Source of the DNA: Aequoribacter fuscus
GTDB taxonomy: Bacteria > Pseudomonadota > Gammaproteobacteria > Pseudomonadales > Halieaceae
Assembly (NCBI RefSeq): GCF_009910365.1
Contig: NZ_CP036423.1
Coordinates: forward strand, 1,116,001 to 1,180,000
Direction of reading: 5' to 3'
DNA length: 64,000 bases
A program made the translations under genes and the position numbers. Every line of letters begins with the position of its first letter. Within the stretch, counting starts at the first letter, position 1. Under the pieces are notes generated by a model, which saw only the letters and a list, made by a program, of their open reading frames with translations, was not told where the DNA came from and searched no databases. Shown piece by piece: positions 9,555 through 17,677 of the stretch.

Positions 9555-9559
9555 GCCTG

Positions 9560-9979
9560 TTAATTTGTTTGCGCGAGCAGAGATAGCTCAGTTTGCGGGC
9601 CGATTAATACGTCGATAACCTCGCCAGCGGGATTGATGATGACGGTAGTGGGTAGTGCTTTTGGGCGCTCGATACCAAGCTCAGCACTGGGGTCGTAGGG
9701 CAAGGTGGGAAATTCGACGCCTAACGTTTGCTCTTGTTCCCTAAGCGCCTCACCGATTTCACCATCAAAATTAACCCCTAATACAGTGACATTATCATGC
9801 GCGGCGTGAAGTTGGTTCAGTTCGGGTATTTCCTTGATGCAGGGTTTACACCATTCGGCCCAGTAGTTTACGAAGACCCATTGCCCTTTGTATTGTGCGA
9901 TTGAAACTTGATCTTCGCCGCCGCAGGCGCTTAACAGGCACAGCGCCAGTGCGCTAACAAATATTCTAAGCTGGGTCAT
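9560..9979 (-). CDS. TlpA-like thioredoxin-fold lipoprotein
   Basis: A 139-residue thioredoxin-like protein. The N-terminus ends in the lipobox LLSAC (Cys19), so it should be a lipoprotein facing the periplasm. The redox motif is WCKPC (Cys44 and Cys47), and the cis-proline context is KALPTTVII. Such TlpA/ResA-type proteins reduce or isomerise disulfides in exported proteins, for example during cytochrome maturation; which partner applies here is unknown. It is divergent from the arsC-like gene with a 59-bp gap. Confidence 0.88.
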   Translation of the reverse strand: MTQLRIFVSALALCLLSACGGEDQVSIAQYKGQWVFVNYWAEWCKPCIKEIPELNQLHAAHDNVTVLGVNFDGEIGEALREQEQTLGVEFPTLPYDPSAELGIERPKALPTTVIINPAGEVIDVLIGPQTELSLLAQTN

Positions 9980-9999
9980 TTTTGTATCCTTGATTGGGC

Positions 10000-10005
10000 T
10001 ATAAT
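10000..10005 (+). promoter_or_regulatory. Perfect -10 box for the arsC-like/wrbA unit
   Basis: TATAAT at 10000-10005 lies 34 bases upstream of the ATG at 10039. The -35 region (near 9977-9982) is poor, so only the -10 is convincing. Confidence 0.4.
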
Positions 10006-10038
10006 CGTTACATACGTTTTAAACAAGGAATTGGATAC

Positions 10039-10377
10039 ATGATCTTGCTGCACAATCCCCGCTGCTCTAAATCACGCCAAGCGCTGGCCATTTTAGAAGA
10101 GCGCGGTTGCGATTTCCAAACGCGTTTGTATCTGGAAGAGCCTTTGTCCAAATCAGAGTTGCAAGAAATTTTGGGTTTTTTGAGTATGGAGCCGTCCGAG
10201 TTGGTGCGAAAAGGCGAGCAGGCCTACAAAGACGGAAATTTGAAATCGTCCACTGAGGAAGAAATCTTAGACGCCATGTTGATCGAGCCAAAGCTGATAG
10301 AGCGTCCGATTTTAGTGGTGAGTGGGAAAGCGGTCGTGGGACGTCCCCCTGAAAACGTACTGGAGTTAATCTCCTAG
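10039..10377 (+). CDS. ArsC/YfgD-family glutaredoxin-like reductase
   Basis: A 112-residue protein with the arsenate-reductase-like fold: the nucleophile Cys9 lies in NPRCSKSR and the C-terminal IERPILV carries the conserved Arg-Pro. In E. coli the close relative yfgD sits beside hda, and here hda is also near, so this is probably that housekeeping relative and not part of an arsenic-resistance operon: no arsR, arsB or arsH is present. An upstream in-frame start at 9994 would add 15 residues ahead of the conserved MILLHNP. AAGGA precedes the ATG at 10039. wrbA follows after one base. Confidence 0.85.
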   Translation: MILLHNPRCSKSRQALAILEERGCDFQTRLYLEEPLSKSELQEILGFLSMEPSELVRKGEQAYKDGNLKSSTEEEILDAMLIEPKLIERPILVVSGKAVVGRPPENVLELIS

Positions 10378-10378
10378 C

Positions 10379-10981
10379 ATGGCGGCGAACCCCTATATTT
10401 TAGTTTTGTATTATTCGCGGACAGGTCATACGGCCAAATTAGCCGACTGCGTCGCACGAGGTGTTGAACAAGTTGCGGGTATGGAAGCGAGGATTCGCAT
10501 TGTGCCGCCCGTTGCCCCGACGACCGATGAAGTGCAAGACCCCGTGCCGTCCGACGGGCCAATCTACTGTGAGCTCGATGATTTAGAGGAATGCTCAGGA
10601 TTAATTCTGGGTTCGCCTACTCGCTTTGGAAACATGGCGGCGCCGCTCAAGTTTTTTTTGGAGCAAACCAGTTCCCTTTGGTTATCGGGTGTATTAGTCG
10701 ATAAGCCCTGTGCAGTATTTACCTCCAGCGGAAGTCTGCATGGAGGCCAAGAATCGACCCTGTTATCTATGCTCATTCCCTTGCTGCATCATGGGATGTT
10801 ACCCGTGGGTTTGCCCTACACTCAGGCGCGCCTTATGACGACAACAACTGGCGGGACACCTTATGGGGCGAGCCATGTTTCTGGGCACGCGGGTGGAAGT
10901 GAACTTAGCGACGATGAGGGTGCTCTGGCGATTGCGCTGGGCAAACGCGTCGCATCATTAGCGCAGAGGTTGCACGCATGA
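10379..10981 (+). CDS. wrbA: WrbA-like NAD(P)H:quinone oxidoreductase (flavodoxin fold)
   Basis: FMN-binding two-electron quinone reductase of 200 residues that avoids semiquinone formation. The flavodoxin phosphate loop YYSRTGHT is at about residues 11-18. GSPTRFGNMAAPLKFFLEQT and TSSGSLHGGQE are the usual WrbA isoalloxazine-contact segments. It lies between the arsC-like gene (1-base gap) and the DUF2069 gene (4-base ATGA overlap), an arrangement known from pseudomonads. Confidence 0.92.
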   Translation: MAANPYILVLYYSRTGHTAKLADCVARGVEQVAGMEARIRIVPPVAPTTDEVQDPVPSDGPIYCELDDLEECSGLILGSPTRFGNMAAPLKFFLEQTSSLWLSGVLVDKPCAVFTSSGSLHGGQESTLLSMLIPLLHHGMLPVGLPYTQARLMTTTTGGTPYGASHVSGHAGGSELSDDEGALAIALGKRVASLAQRLHA

Positions 10982-11343
10982 AGCCTTGGAGTGAACTGAG
11001 CAAGCGAGCCCAAGTCGCTTATGTGTTTCTGGTTGTGGCTTGGTCAGTATTATTGCTCTACCAGATCGGCATCATAGCCGTTTACGGAGAGCCTTGGATT
11101 GTCTGGGTGGGCCGTCTGGGGCCATTGTTACTGTTTGCCTTTGGTTTGTTTGAGCGCCGTCCACGCAGCATCATTTGGCTGTGCTTTGTGAGTCTGATGT
11201 ATTTTATCGCGGGGGTGGAGCGCTTGTTTGCGACGCCGTCGGACTGGCTAGCTTGGTTAGCGATGGACGCTATCGTGTCAATATTCGTTGCTGGAATGTT
11301 GTACGTGCGCTGGCAGTCTCGTGACCAACGCACCGAGGGTTGA
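10978..11343 (+). CDS. DUF2069 small membrane protein
   Basis: A 121-residue inner-membrane protein with four hydrophobic helices (about residues 14-32, 39-57, 63-80 and 91-108), matching DUF2069, which habitually follows wrbA. Function unknown. Its ATG overlaps the wrbA stop (ATGA). Its stop is separated from the opposite-strand DUF3806 gene by only 2 bases. Confidence 0.8.
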   Translation: MKPWSELSKRAQVAYVFLVVAWSVLLLYQIGIIAVYGEPWIVWVGRLGPLLLFAFGLFERRPRSIIWLCFVSLMYFIAGVERLFATPSDWLAWLAMDAIVSIFVAGMLYVRWQSRDQRTEG

Positions 11344-11345
11344 CC

Positions 11346-11876
11346 TTACTCGAAGGGTTTTGGCGGTATCAGCGGTTCTATCGTTGTGACTGCTTTGTCG
11401 TAGATCGCTTGCACTGGGGTCGTGTTGCCCGCCTCGACGCGTCGTGAAATCATGGTTACTGGAAACAAAAAGTTGTCGGTTCCGTTTAACTGTAAGGCAC
11501 GCGAACGCCCCAGGTCGTCTTCATAAATAACCCATTCCATGCCCAGTTTTTCGGCGAGTAGATCCCCCAAAATAATCCCCATAGCTTGCAATTCTTGGCG
11601 CTGGTGGGGCAATACTTTGCCCTCGCTGAGCAATCGCTGTAGCACTGGCACGTCAAAGCTCGGATCGCCTGTGAAGCTGCTGCCTAGGCTGCGACGGACG
11701 ATATCTTCGATTAAATTACGTTGAGAGCGCATGTACTGGTTGTCTAGGTAGGACAATTCATTGACGGTGAACTTCGGTTTATCCATCAAGCCATAAACTT
11801 CGGGCTGCGCAAAACCCGGTGCCACGTACACAACGCTTGAAAGCACGATGGCGAGTAATGTTCTGATAAAGGACAT
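11346..11876 (-). CDS. Exported DUF3806-like protein
   Basis: A 176-residue protein with a signal peptide (MSFIRTLLAIVLSSVVYVAP, then GFAQP, cleavage likely after GFA). The core GIILGDLLAEKLGMEWVIYE followed by DDLGRSRAL resembles DUF3806, a small domain of unknown function; the assignment is by pattern only. AGAGAG stands 5 bases before the ATG at 11876; an in-frame GTG at 11882 is less well placed. It is a single gene, divergent from dapA. Confidence 0.6.
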   Translation of the reverse strand: MSFIRTLLAIVLSSVVYVAPGFAQPEVYGLMDKPKFTVNELSYLDNQYMRSQRNLIEDIVRRSLGSSFTGDPSFDVPVLQRLLSEGKVLPHQRQELQAMGIILGDLLAEKLGMEWVIYEDDLGRSRALQLNGTDNFLFPVTMISRRVEAGNTTPVQAIYDKAVTTIEPLIPPKPFE

Positions 11877-12002
11877 AATCACTCTCTATTTGTTGAGAAA
11901 TCGATACAACATTTCTGGTAAACTCCGAGTTTAGCACGAGCGGTTTGCCAGCGCTTGAACAGAGTGCATAATGGCGACGCCAATTATAACGGGAAATAAG
12001 TT

Positions 12003-12914
12003 TTGACAGATACCTCATCACTCACTAAAACATTTGATGTTAAAGGTAGTATCGTTGCCTTAGTGACGCCCATGATGTCGGGTGGGCAGATCGACTGGGA
12101 AGCTCTTGAAGCCTTGCTGGAGTGGCATTTGGCCTCGGGCACAGCTGCGATAGGCGCAGTGGGTACGACTGGTGAAAGCGCGACCTTAACGGTTCCCGAA
12201 CACTGCGAAGTCATTGGGTTCTGCGCACGTTGGTCCAAGGGGCGTATCCCCATCCTTGCTGGCACTGGGGCGAACTCGACTCGAGAAGCGATCGAACTCT
12301 CTCTTGCCGCGGTAGACGCGGGGGCTGATGCGTGTTTGTCCGTAACGCCGTATTACAATAAGCCCACGCAGGCTGGCATGATTGCGCATTTCAAGGCAAT
12401 TGCCGACGCGGTATCCATACCCCAAGTCTTGTATAACGTGCCGGGTCGCACCAGCGTAGACCTCAACAATGAGTCGGCACTGGCCTTGTTTGAGCACCCA
12501 AGGATTGTTGCTATTAAAGATGCTACGGGCGACCTGGCTCGCGGTGCTGATCTTATCGCTCGCGCACCAGAGCATATCCATGTTTACTCAGGTGATGACG
12601 GCACTGCGGCTCGACTAATCATGAGCGGTGGGGCTGGAAATATTTCTGTGACGGCTAACGTTATCCCCAAGACGATGGCGCAATTGTGCCAGGCCGCGCT
12701 CGAGGGTAATGCCGCTGAAGTTGAGGCGATCAGTGAGCGCATTCGCAAGCTGAACCAAGCCTTGTTTTTAGAGTCCAATCCAATACCCGTAAAATGGGCC
12801 TTGGCACACACGGGGCGTATTGGCGATGGTATTCGCTTGCCACTCACGCCTCTAAGTGAACAATACCATGCCGAATTAGCGGCAGCGCTGGATGCGTGTA
12901 AGGAGAATTCGTGA
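12003..12914 (+). CDS. dapA: 4-hydroxy-tetrahydrodipicolinate synthase
   Basis: Condenses pyruvate with aspartate semialdehyde, the first committed step to diaminopimelate and lysine. The protein has 303 residues. Family signatures are GSIVALVTPM near the N-terminus, the substrate loop GTTGESATL, TPYYNKPTQ with the relay tyrosine, and the Schiff-base lysine in VAIKDATGD. No ATG exists upstream of the conserved core, so the start must be the TTG at 12003 (GGGAAATAAG precedes it). The ten or so residues before GSIV are extra relative to E. coli. bamC follows with a GTGA overlap. Confidence 0.95.
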   Translation: MTDTSSLTKTFDVKGSIVALVTPMMSGGQIDWEALEALLEWHLASGTAAIGAVGTTGESATLTVPEHCEVIGFCARWSKGRIPILAGTGANSTREAIELSLAAVDAGADACLSVTPYYNKPTQAGMIAHFKAIADAVSIPQVLYNVPGRTSVDLNNESALALFEHPRIVAIKDATGDLARGADLIARAPEHIHVYSGDDGTAARLIMSGGAGNISVTANVIPKTMAQLCQAALEGNAAEVEAISERIRKLNQALFLESNPIPVKWALAHTGRIGDGIRLPLTPLSEQYHAELAAALDACKENS

Positions 12915-13951
12915 ACAACCCTATTATTAAGTCCGTTGCAGTAGGATTCTTGGTCGTTAACGTATCAGCGTGCGGATATTTATTCGGTGAGCAGGGTCTG
13001 TTTCCGAGCAAAGCGGACGACTACAAAAAATCCAAGGAAGAGCCTCTGCTCACGTTGCCGGAGGGGGTGCAGTCTAGTCATATCGAGGAAGTCTATTCGA
13101 TACCCCCGGTCGAGAACGCTTATGTATCCCCCGTTGAATTTGAAGCACCGCGCCCCCAACCCCTGGTGGCTGCGACCGCGGCTGATACTGTGCGCATCCA
13201 AAAGTTGGGTGAGGAAAGTTGGGCGTTGGTCAACGTCGCGCCGGGACAGCTTTGGCCCCAAGTGCGCAGTTTTCTAGCCAGCGTTAACTGGCCTGTTGCT
13301 GCTGTTGATCCGCAGGCAGGTATTATCGACACCCAGTATTTACCGTTGAAAGATGATGAGCGTGAGGCCCGATTCCGATTGCGTGTCGAGCGAGGCGTTC
13401 AGCGTGGAACCAGCGAATTACATGTCGTACACATGTACCGCGCGGTTGACGACGCTTGGCCCGACAGGTCAGATGATTTTAAGATTGAGTCCGATGTGCT
13501 CCAAAGTATTGCGCAATACATTGCAAATAGCACCGAAGAGGCGTCAGTTTCCATGATCGCAGATCGTTCGATCAGTGCAGAAGGTAAAATGCGCAGTGTC
13601 GATGTCTCGGCTAACGAGGCATATCTCGAGCTCGAACTCCCGTTTGATCGCGCTTGGGCTTCTTTGCAGATAGCGCTTGAAAACTCGGGTTTTGGCGTTG
13701 ATGACCTCAACCGTAGCGAAGGCACCTACTACGTCACCTACAAAGGTGATAATGCGGACGAAGATGAGGGTTGGTTTGGCTGGTTGTTCAGCGATGATGA
13801 AAACCCGCTTATCGGGCAAGGGTTTACGGTAACCCTTAAGACGCTCCAAAACGACGTGCAAGAAATACGTCTAAACCCGGTAACACCCGCGGAAATTCCT
13901 GAGCGCGGTCAACCGATGTTGATTTCGGTCATCAAAGGCAATATCAATTAA
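12911..13951 (+). CDS. bamC: Outer-membrane assembly lipoprotein BamC
   Basis: Lipoprotein subunit of the BAM complex (formerly NlpB), 346 residues. The lipobox ends in VNVSAC with Cys21. An unstructured stretch (residues 30-80) and two helix-grip-type domains follow, as in E. coli BamC. Gene order dapA-bamC is the classical one. It starts with GTG overlapping the dapA stop by 4 bases. BamA, the core of the same complex, is encoded at 33720 in this window. Confidence 0.88.
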   Translation: MNNPIIKSVAVGFLVVNVSACGYLFGEQGLFPSKADDYKKSKEEPLLTLPEGVQSSHIEEVYSIPPVENAYVSPVEFEAPRPQPLVAATAADTVRIQKLGEESWALVNVAPGQLWPQVRSFLASVNWPVAAVDPQAGIIDTQYLPLKDDEREARFRLRVERGVQRGTSELHVVHMYRAVDDAWPDRSDDFKIESDVLQSIAQYIANSTEEASVSMIADRSISAEGKMRSVDVSANEAYLELELPFDRAWASLQIALENSGFGVDDLNRSEGTYYVTYKGDNADEDEGWFGWLFSDDENPLIGQGFTVTLKTLQNDVQEIRLNPVTPAEIPERGQPMLISVIKGNIN

Positions 13952-13967
13952 GTAGGCGCTGCGCGGT

Positions 13968-14771
13968 ATGCAGCTGGCTTCAATTGGCAGTGGGAGCAAG
14001 GGTAACGGTACCTTGCTTCGCACTCGCTCAGCATGCGTCCTTATCGACTGCGGCTTCTCGCTAAAAGAGACTGAGCGTCGGTTGGCAACGCGTGGCCTGT
14101 CGGGAAAGGATCTCACGGCGATATTGGTGACGCACGAGCACGGCGATCATATTGGCGGCGTTGGTGTGTTGTCGAGACGCTTTAAACTCCCCGTTTATAT
14201 GAGTCACGGGACGCATCTGTCGGGACGCTGCGAGGATGTGTATCAGCGAGTCTGCTTTGATGCAGGGGATGCGTTTCGAATTAACGACCTGAATATTCAA
14301 TCTGTCTTAGTGCCTCACGATGCTCGTCAACCATGCCAATACGTTGTCGAGCATCAGGGGTTAAAGGTCGGCATCCTGACCGACCTCGGTAGTGTTACGC
14401 CACATGTTGTTGAATGCTATGGCGGTTGTGATCATCTGCTGCTGGAATTTAATCATGATCTTGAGTTGTTGCGTGTTGGTCCCTACCCGCCCGCTTTAAA
14501 GCGCAGGGTAGGGGGTGCTTTGGGGCATCTCAACAACCAACAGGCGGCGGATCTGCTGAAGCAAGTAGATCATGAGGGGCTTAGATCCGTGTTGATAGCG
14601 CACATTAGTGAGCAAAATAATACCCGAGAACATATCGAAGCAGCTCTGCTCACCCATTTGGGCGAAGCGTTTAGCAAACATCGCTATATGTCACAATCTG
14701 ACGGATATCAGTGGGTTCAGCTTGAGCCGGCTACTGGTTTGCCACAGCATCAGAGGGCGGCTGGCGCTTAA
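13968..14771 (+). CDS. Metallo-beta-lactamase-fold hydrolase (YycJ/VicX-like)
   Basis: A 267-residue MBL-fold protein with the metal motif THEHGDH at residues 55-61, plus LVPHDARQP and LTDLGSV further on. The N-terminal GSGSKGNGTLL matches the YycJ/VicX group of putative nucleases or phosphodiesterases. In pseudomonads this gene lies between bamC and purC; here purC is missing and an acyltransferase gene on the other strand follows. Its last 41 bases (14731-14771) overlap that convergent gene, which is unusually long for a tail-to-tail overlap. Confidence 0.88.
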   Translation: MQLASIGSGSKGNGTLLRTRSACVLIDCGFSLKETERRLATRGLSGKDLTAILVTHEHGDHIGGVGVLSRRFKLPVYMSHGTHLSGRCEDVYQRVCFDAGDAFRINDLNIQSVLVPHDARQPCQYVVEHQGLKVGILTDLGSVTPHVVECYGGCDHLLLEFNHDLELLRVGPYPPALKRRVGGALGHLNNQQAADLLKQVDHEGLRSVLIAHISEQNNTREHIEAALLTHLGEAFSKHRYMSQSDGYQWVQLEPATGLPQHQRAAGA

Positions 14772-15645
14772 AGCGACGGTTGCTCCAGAGCCAATCCTCT
14801 GGCTGTGCTCTAACGGCGTCTTCGACAAGGTCGCGGTAGAGCTCCGTAATGGGGTTTCCGTCAGCTTTGCGTTCGATAGGTTGTGGCGCCAACTCCTTGA
14901 AAGTCACCTCGTAATAGCCACGCTTTACTCGTCTGCAAGAGGCGAAAACAAGCGGTATGTTGGTGGCTCTGGCGAGTGTTTCGGCGCCCGTATAAAAGCC
15001 AGTCACTTGGCCAAACAATGGGATCCAGTGCGCTCGCTCGGCACCGCTGGGTGCTTGATCCGCCACCATTGATACGAGTCTAAACCGTTTGCGATGGCGC
15101 ATAACATTGCGAGCCGTATCCGCCATTTTGAGAGACTTCCCGCCAAATCGATCTCGAAGTGCCTGAATAAATCGTTCACTTTTTTCACTGTGTAACGGCT
15201 TATAGACGGGATCGATTATCGTATTGAAGTGCAGCGCCACGGCATGCAGCATCCACTCCCAATTGCCCATGTGCAGTGTTGTTACGATCACAGGCTGGGT
15301 CCGATTTTGCATTGCTTCAGTCAGGATGTGATCATTAATCATCTTAACGCGCCGAGTGAATTCTGCCGCGGGCATATCAAGTGCTTTTATGGTTTCGAAC
15401 GCAGTGTCTACAAACCCTCGATAGAACCGGCGCGCAAGTTGGCGACGTTGTTTGCCGGTCATGTCAGGGAAGGCAATTTTTAAATTTTGATCGACCACCT
15501 TGCGACGATATCGAATCAGGTAAAAAAGAAGGGGCCAGACCAGATCAGCGCATCGATGAAGGACCCAAAGCGGGAGTTTTGAACCGAGTTTGTAGCCCAG
15601 TGGTACAAGCGTGAGATCTGTCTGGTCCAGAGGTTCGGCTGACAT
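14731..15645 (-). CDS. Lipid A acyltransferase of the LpxL/HtrB family
   Basis: Membrane-associated acyltransferase that adds secondary acyl chains to lipid A, 304 residues. The catalytic HX4E is His125 to Glu130 (HMGNWE). A hydrophobic N-terminal anchor (about residues 25-45) precedes RYRRKVVDQNLKIAFPD, typical of the family. Other conserved pieces are VADQAP and the late WLWSNRRFK. LpxL and LpxM cannot be told apart from sequence alone here. Its 3' end overlaps the MBL gene. Confidence 0.88.
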   Translation of the reverse strand: MSAEPLDQTDLTLVPLGYKLGSKLPLWVLHRCADLVWPLLFYLIRYRRKVVDQNLKIAFPDMTGKQRRQLARRFYRGFVDTAFETIKALDMPAAEFTRRVKMINDHILTEAMQNRTQPVIVTTLHMGNWEWMLHAVALHFNTIIDPVYKPLHSEKSERFIQALRDRFGGKSLKMADTARNVMRHRKRFRLVSMVADQAPSGAERAHWIPLFGQVTGFYTGAETLARATNIPLVFASCRRVKRGYYEVTFKELAPQPIERKADGNPITELYRDLVEDAVRAQPEDWLWSNRRFKRQPPSDAVANQ

Positions 15646-15713
15646 GAAATGACCCTTTTAGCGTTGCGCGCATTGTAGACGCTTAGCGATACCTTGCCAA
15701 CGCTCCCCCAGCA

Positions 15714-15742
15714 TTGAGCCTGAAATCAAAAACCGCTACTCT
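15714..15742 (+). promoter_or_regulatory. Possible promoter for the cyclase-like gene
   Basis: TTGAGC (15714-15719), 17 bases, then TACTCT (15737-15742), with the preferred GTG start 29 bases downstream. If this promoter is real, the in-frame TTG at 15714 cannot be the start. Confidence 0.4.
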
Positions 15743-15770
15743 TGTGCTCCTATTACGAAAGAGAGTATTC

Positions 15771-16889
15771 GTGAGCGAATCGTTGCCAGAAAGCCTAAGT
15801 TTGGCGGGCCGCCAAAATTTGAAAGTCATCGAGGAAACGCTGCGCAAGCAGTGGCGTCTTGGGCAGAATATTGCGCTTTGCTGGAGCTTTAACCGCAGGG
15901 GTATTCTAGTACTTTTTGTGCCGCATTATTTCTTAGGAAACTATTGTGCTCTGGATGGGTCGACAGGCCATGACAAACTTTCCGATAACGAAATTTTCAT
16001 TCGTCAGTTGATTAGTGGTACTCGTGAGTATTCACGTGAGGAATTTTTCGCTGTCGCAGATCGGTTGGGGGTGGCCCCTACATTTATTCGGCCTGACAAC
16101 GCTATTCAAGATGAACCTGCCTTTCATGTCGCGCTTGATCACTTAGTGCAGCGCTACGGTTTAAGTTTTGTTGGGCGGCGCGCGGTCTTGCTGTTTGATA
16201 TTGCTGGCTTTTCGCTATACACGCCGTTCGAGCAGGCCAGCCAGCTCAATTCACTCAGTTATTCTATGAACTCAGCTTACAATAAGCTGCAATCGGTGGG
16301 TATCGATGTGCCGTTTCGTCGCACAACAACCGGTGATGGGTACTATGTTTGGCACAAGGATCAATCAGAGCAGGCGAGTCGCGACTTACTGTACTTTTTG
16401 TTGTTAATTGTTGCCGATAACGCCGCTGCACGAGCGGCCGCTCAGGGTAATACCGTTCCCCGTATCCGTGCGGCTTACCACATTGGAGCGCACTACGAGC
16501 TTTACCAAGCAGAGGGTGTTAACCCCACAGTCTTCAGTTACATTGTGGGCGATGCCACCATCGAGTTAGCGCGCATGCTTGATCGAGCAAAACCTGAGCA
16601 AATTTTGATCGGTGAGTTTCCCGCGAGTGACCAGGGGGGCGCTCTGGGCACGCAGGCCTTTATCACCGAATCATTGAACGGCTGCCATAATTTATTGGGC
16701 ATAAAACTGGCTGGGCAGGAGATTCAGCATCTGAATTTTGCTCTGTCTAGGGATGCTCAAGGGCATGCGCAGCGCCTTACCATCCAAGATAAGCATGGCT
16801 TGCAGCATTACGCCTACAACCTGGAATGCTCTCTAGCGACCACAGTCCACAATCAGCTTCTGGGTTTGCCCATGACTACCAATTCATGA
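15771..16889 (+). CDS. Class III nucleotidyl cyclase-like protein with a novel N-terminal region
   Basis: A 372-residue protein. The region from about residue 137 to 330 resembles the adenylate/guanylate cyclase catalytic domain. AVLLFDIAGFS carries a candidate metal Asp143. TTGDGYYVW carries Asp189, 46 residues later, close to the spacing between the two metal aspartates of class III cyclases. VGDATIELARML resembles the late G-x-x-x-N-x-A-x-R segment. The first 135 residues are not a PAS, GAF or HAMP domain that I recognise. GTG at 15771 with GAGAG upstream is preferred; a TTG at 15714 is possible. rsmJ overlaps by 4 bases. Activity and product are unknown. Confidence 0.55.
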   Translation: MSESLPESLSLAGRQNLKVIEETLRKQWRLGQNIALCWSFNRRGILVLFVPHYFLGNYCALDGSTGHDKLSDNEIFIRQLISGTREYSREEFFAVADRLGVAPTFIRPDNAIQDEPAFHVALDHLVQRYGLSFVGRRAVLLFDIAGFSLYTPFEQASQLNSLSYSMNSAYNKLQSVGIDVPFRRTTTGDGYYVWHKDQSEQASRDLLYFLLLIVADNAAARAAAQGNTVPRIRAAYHIGAHYELYQAEGVNPTVFSYIVGDATIELARMLDRAKPEQILIGEFPASDQGGALGTQAFITESLNGCHNLLGIKLAGQEIQHLNFALSRDAQGHAQRLTIQDKHGLQHYAYNLECSLATTVHNQLLGLPMTTNS

Positions 16890-17677
16890 GCTGCACTACA
16901 CCTTGCCGTATAGGCGTTCTTGCTGAAGACAGCCGCTACGCTGAGGTCGCCGATGAGCTCGCTCGTCACATTGGCGTGGTGGCGGTTCGAGCTGAAGACG
17001 AGCGATTGGTGCACGAGGTCAGTCTTCGGGTTGTCGTCGGACCAGAAATCTGTGTCTATTCTGGGCACGGTCGAAATGAGCGTCGAATAGCCGTTGATTT
17101 TTCTGCGCCAGCTCTTCAGCAGAGAGTACAAACTGGGAGTAAAGATTTACTGATTCGCGCGTGCGGCCTTCACAAAGAGAACCATCGGGTCCGACGAGTT
17201 ATGGACGCTACTGCTGGATTTGGCAACGATGCTTGGGTGCTTGCGGCAGCGGGTGTCGAGGTTATCGCGGCAGAGCAAGACCCCTTAGTCGGCGCTTTGT
17301 TACGAAGTGCTTTAAACCGTGCCCGCTCTCAAGGTTTAGCGGCTTCGGAGAGACTTACCTTATATGTGGGCGATGCCAAAGAGCTGAATGCTCCAGAGCC
17401 AATTGATGTCGTTTATCTTGATCCGATGTTTTCTGCAGGTCGCAGAAAAGCCGCGAGTTCCAAATCGATGTCTTTTTTGCAAGACTGGCTGCACGATAAG
17501 TATTCTGAGCAAGATCAACAGGCTCTGTTTGAGCGAGCTTGTGATGTTGCATTGGCACGAGTTGTTGTAAAAAGAAGCGCAAAGGCTGAGCCATTGTCAT
17601 CGTATCCGCCAACGTTTCAGATAAAAGGAAAAACGCATCGGTTTGATGTGTATCAGCTAGGGAACGGGTCAGCATGA
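16886..17677 (+). CDS. rsmJ: 16S rRNA m2G1516 methyltransferase
   Basis: S-adenosylmethionine-dependent methyltransferase acting on the small ribosomal subunit, 263 residues. The SAM motif is MDATAGFGNDAWVLAAAG, followed by the acidic AAEQDP, and the catalytic-site motif is YLDPMF. The C-terminal KTHRFDVYQ is also typical of RsmJ. The ATG at 16886 forms an ATGA overlap with the cyclase-like gene; an earlier in-frame start would run 60 bases inside it and lacks support. Its own stop overlaps the next start by 4 bases. Confidence 0.88.
   Translation: MSCTTPCRIGVLAEDSRYAEVADELARHIGVVAVRAEDERLVHEVSLRVVVGPEICVYSGHGRNERRIAVDFSAPALQQRVQTGSKDLLIRACGLHKENHRVRRVMDATAGFGNDAWVLAAAGVEVIAAEQDPLVGALLRSALNRARSQGLAASERLTLYVGDAKELNAPEPIDVVYLDPMFSAGRRKAASSKSMSFLQDWLHDKYSEQDQQALFERACDVALARVVVKRSAKAEPLSSYPPTFQIKGKTHRFDVYQLGNGSA

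Noticed and set aside
10039-10377. Arsenic-resistance gene
   Set aside because: It is ArsC-fold, but lies beside wrbA and near hda like E. coli yfgD, with no arsR, arsB or arsH. The same reasoning applies to the YffB-like gene at 20375-20722.
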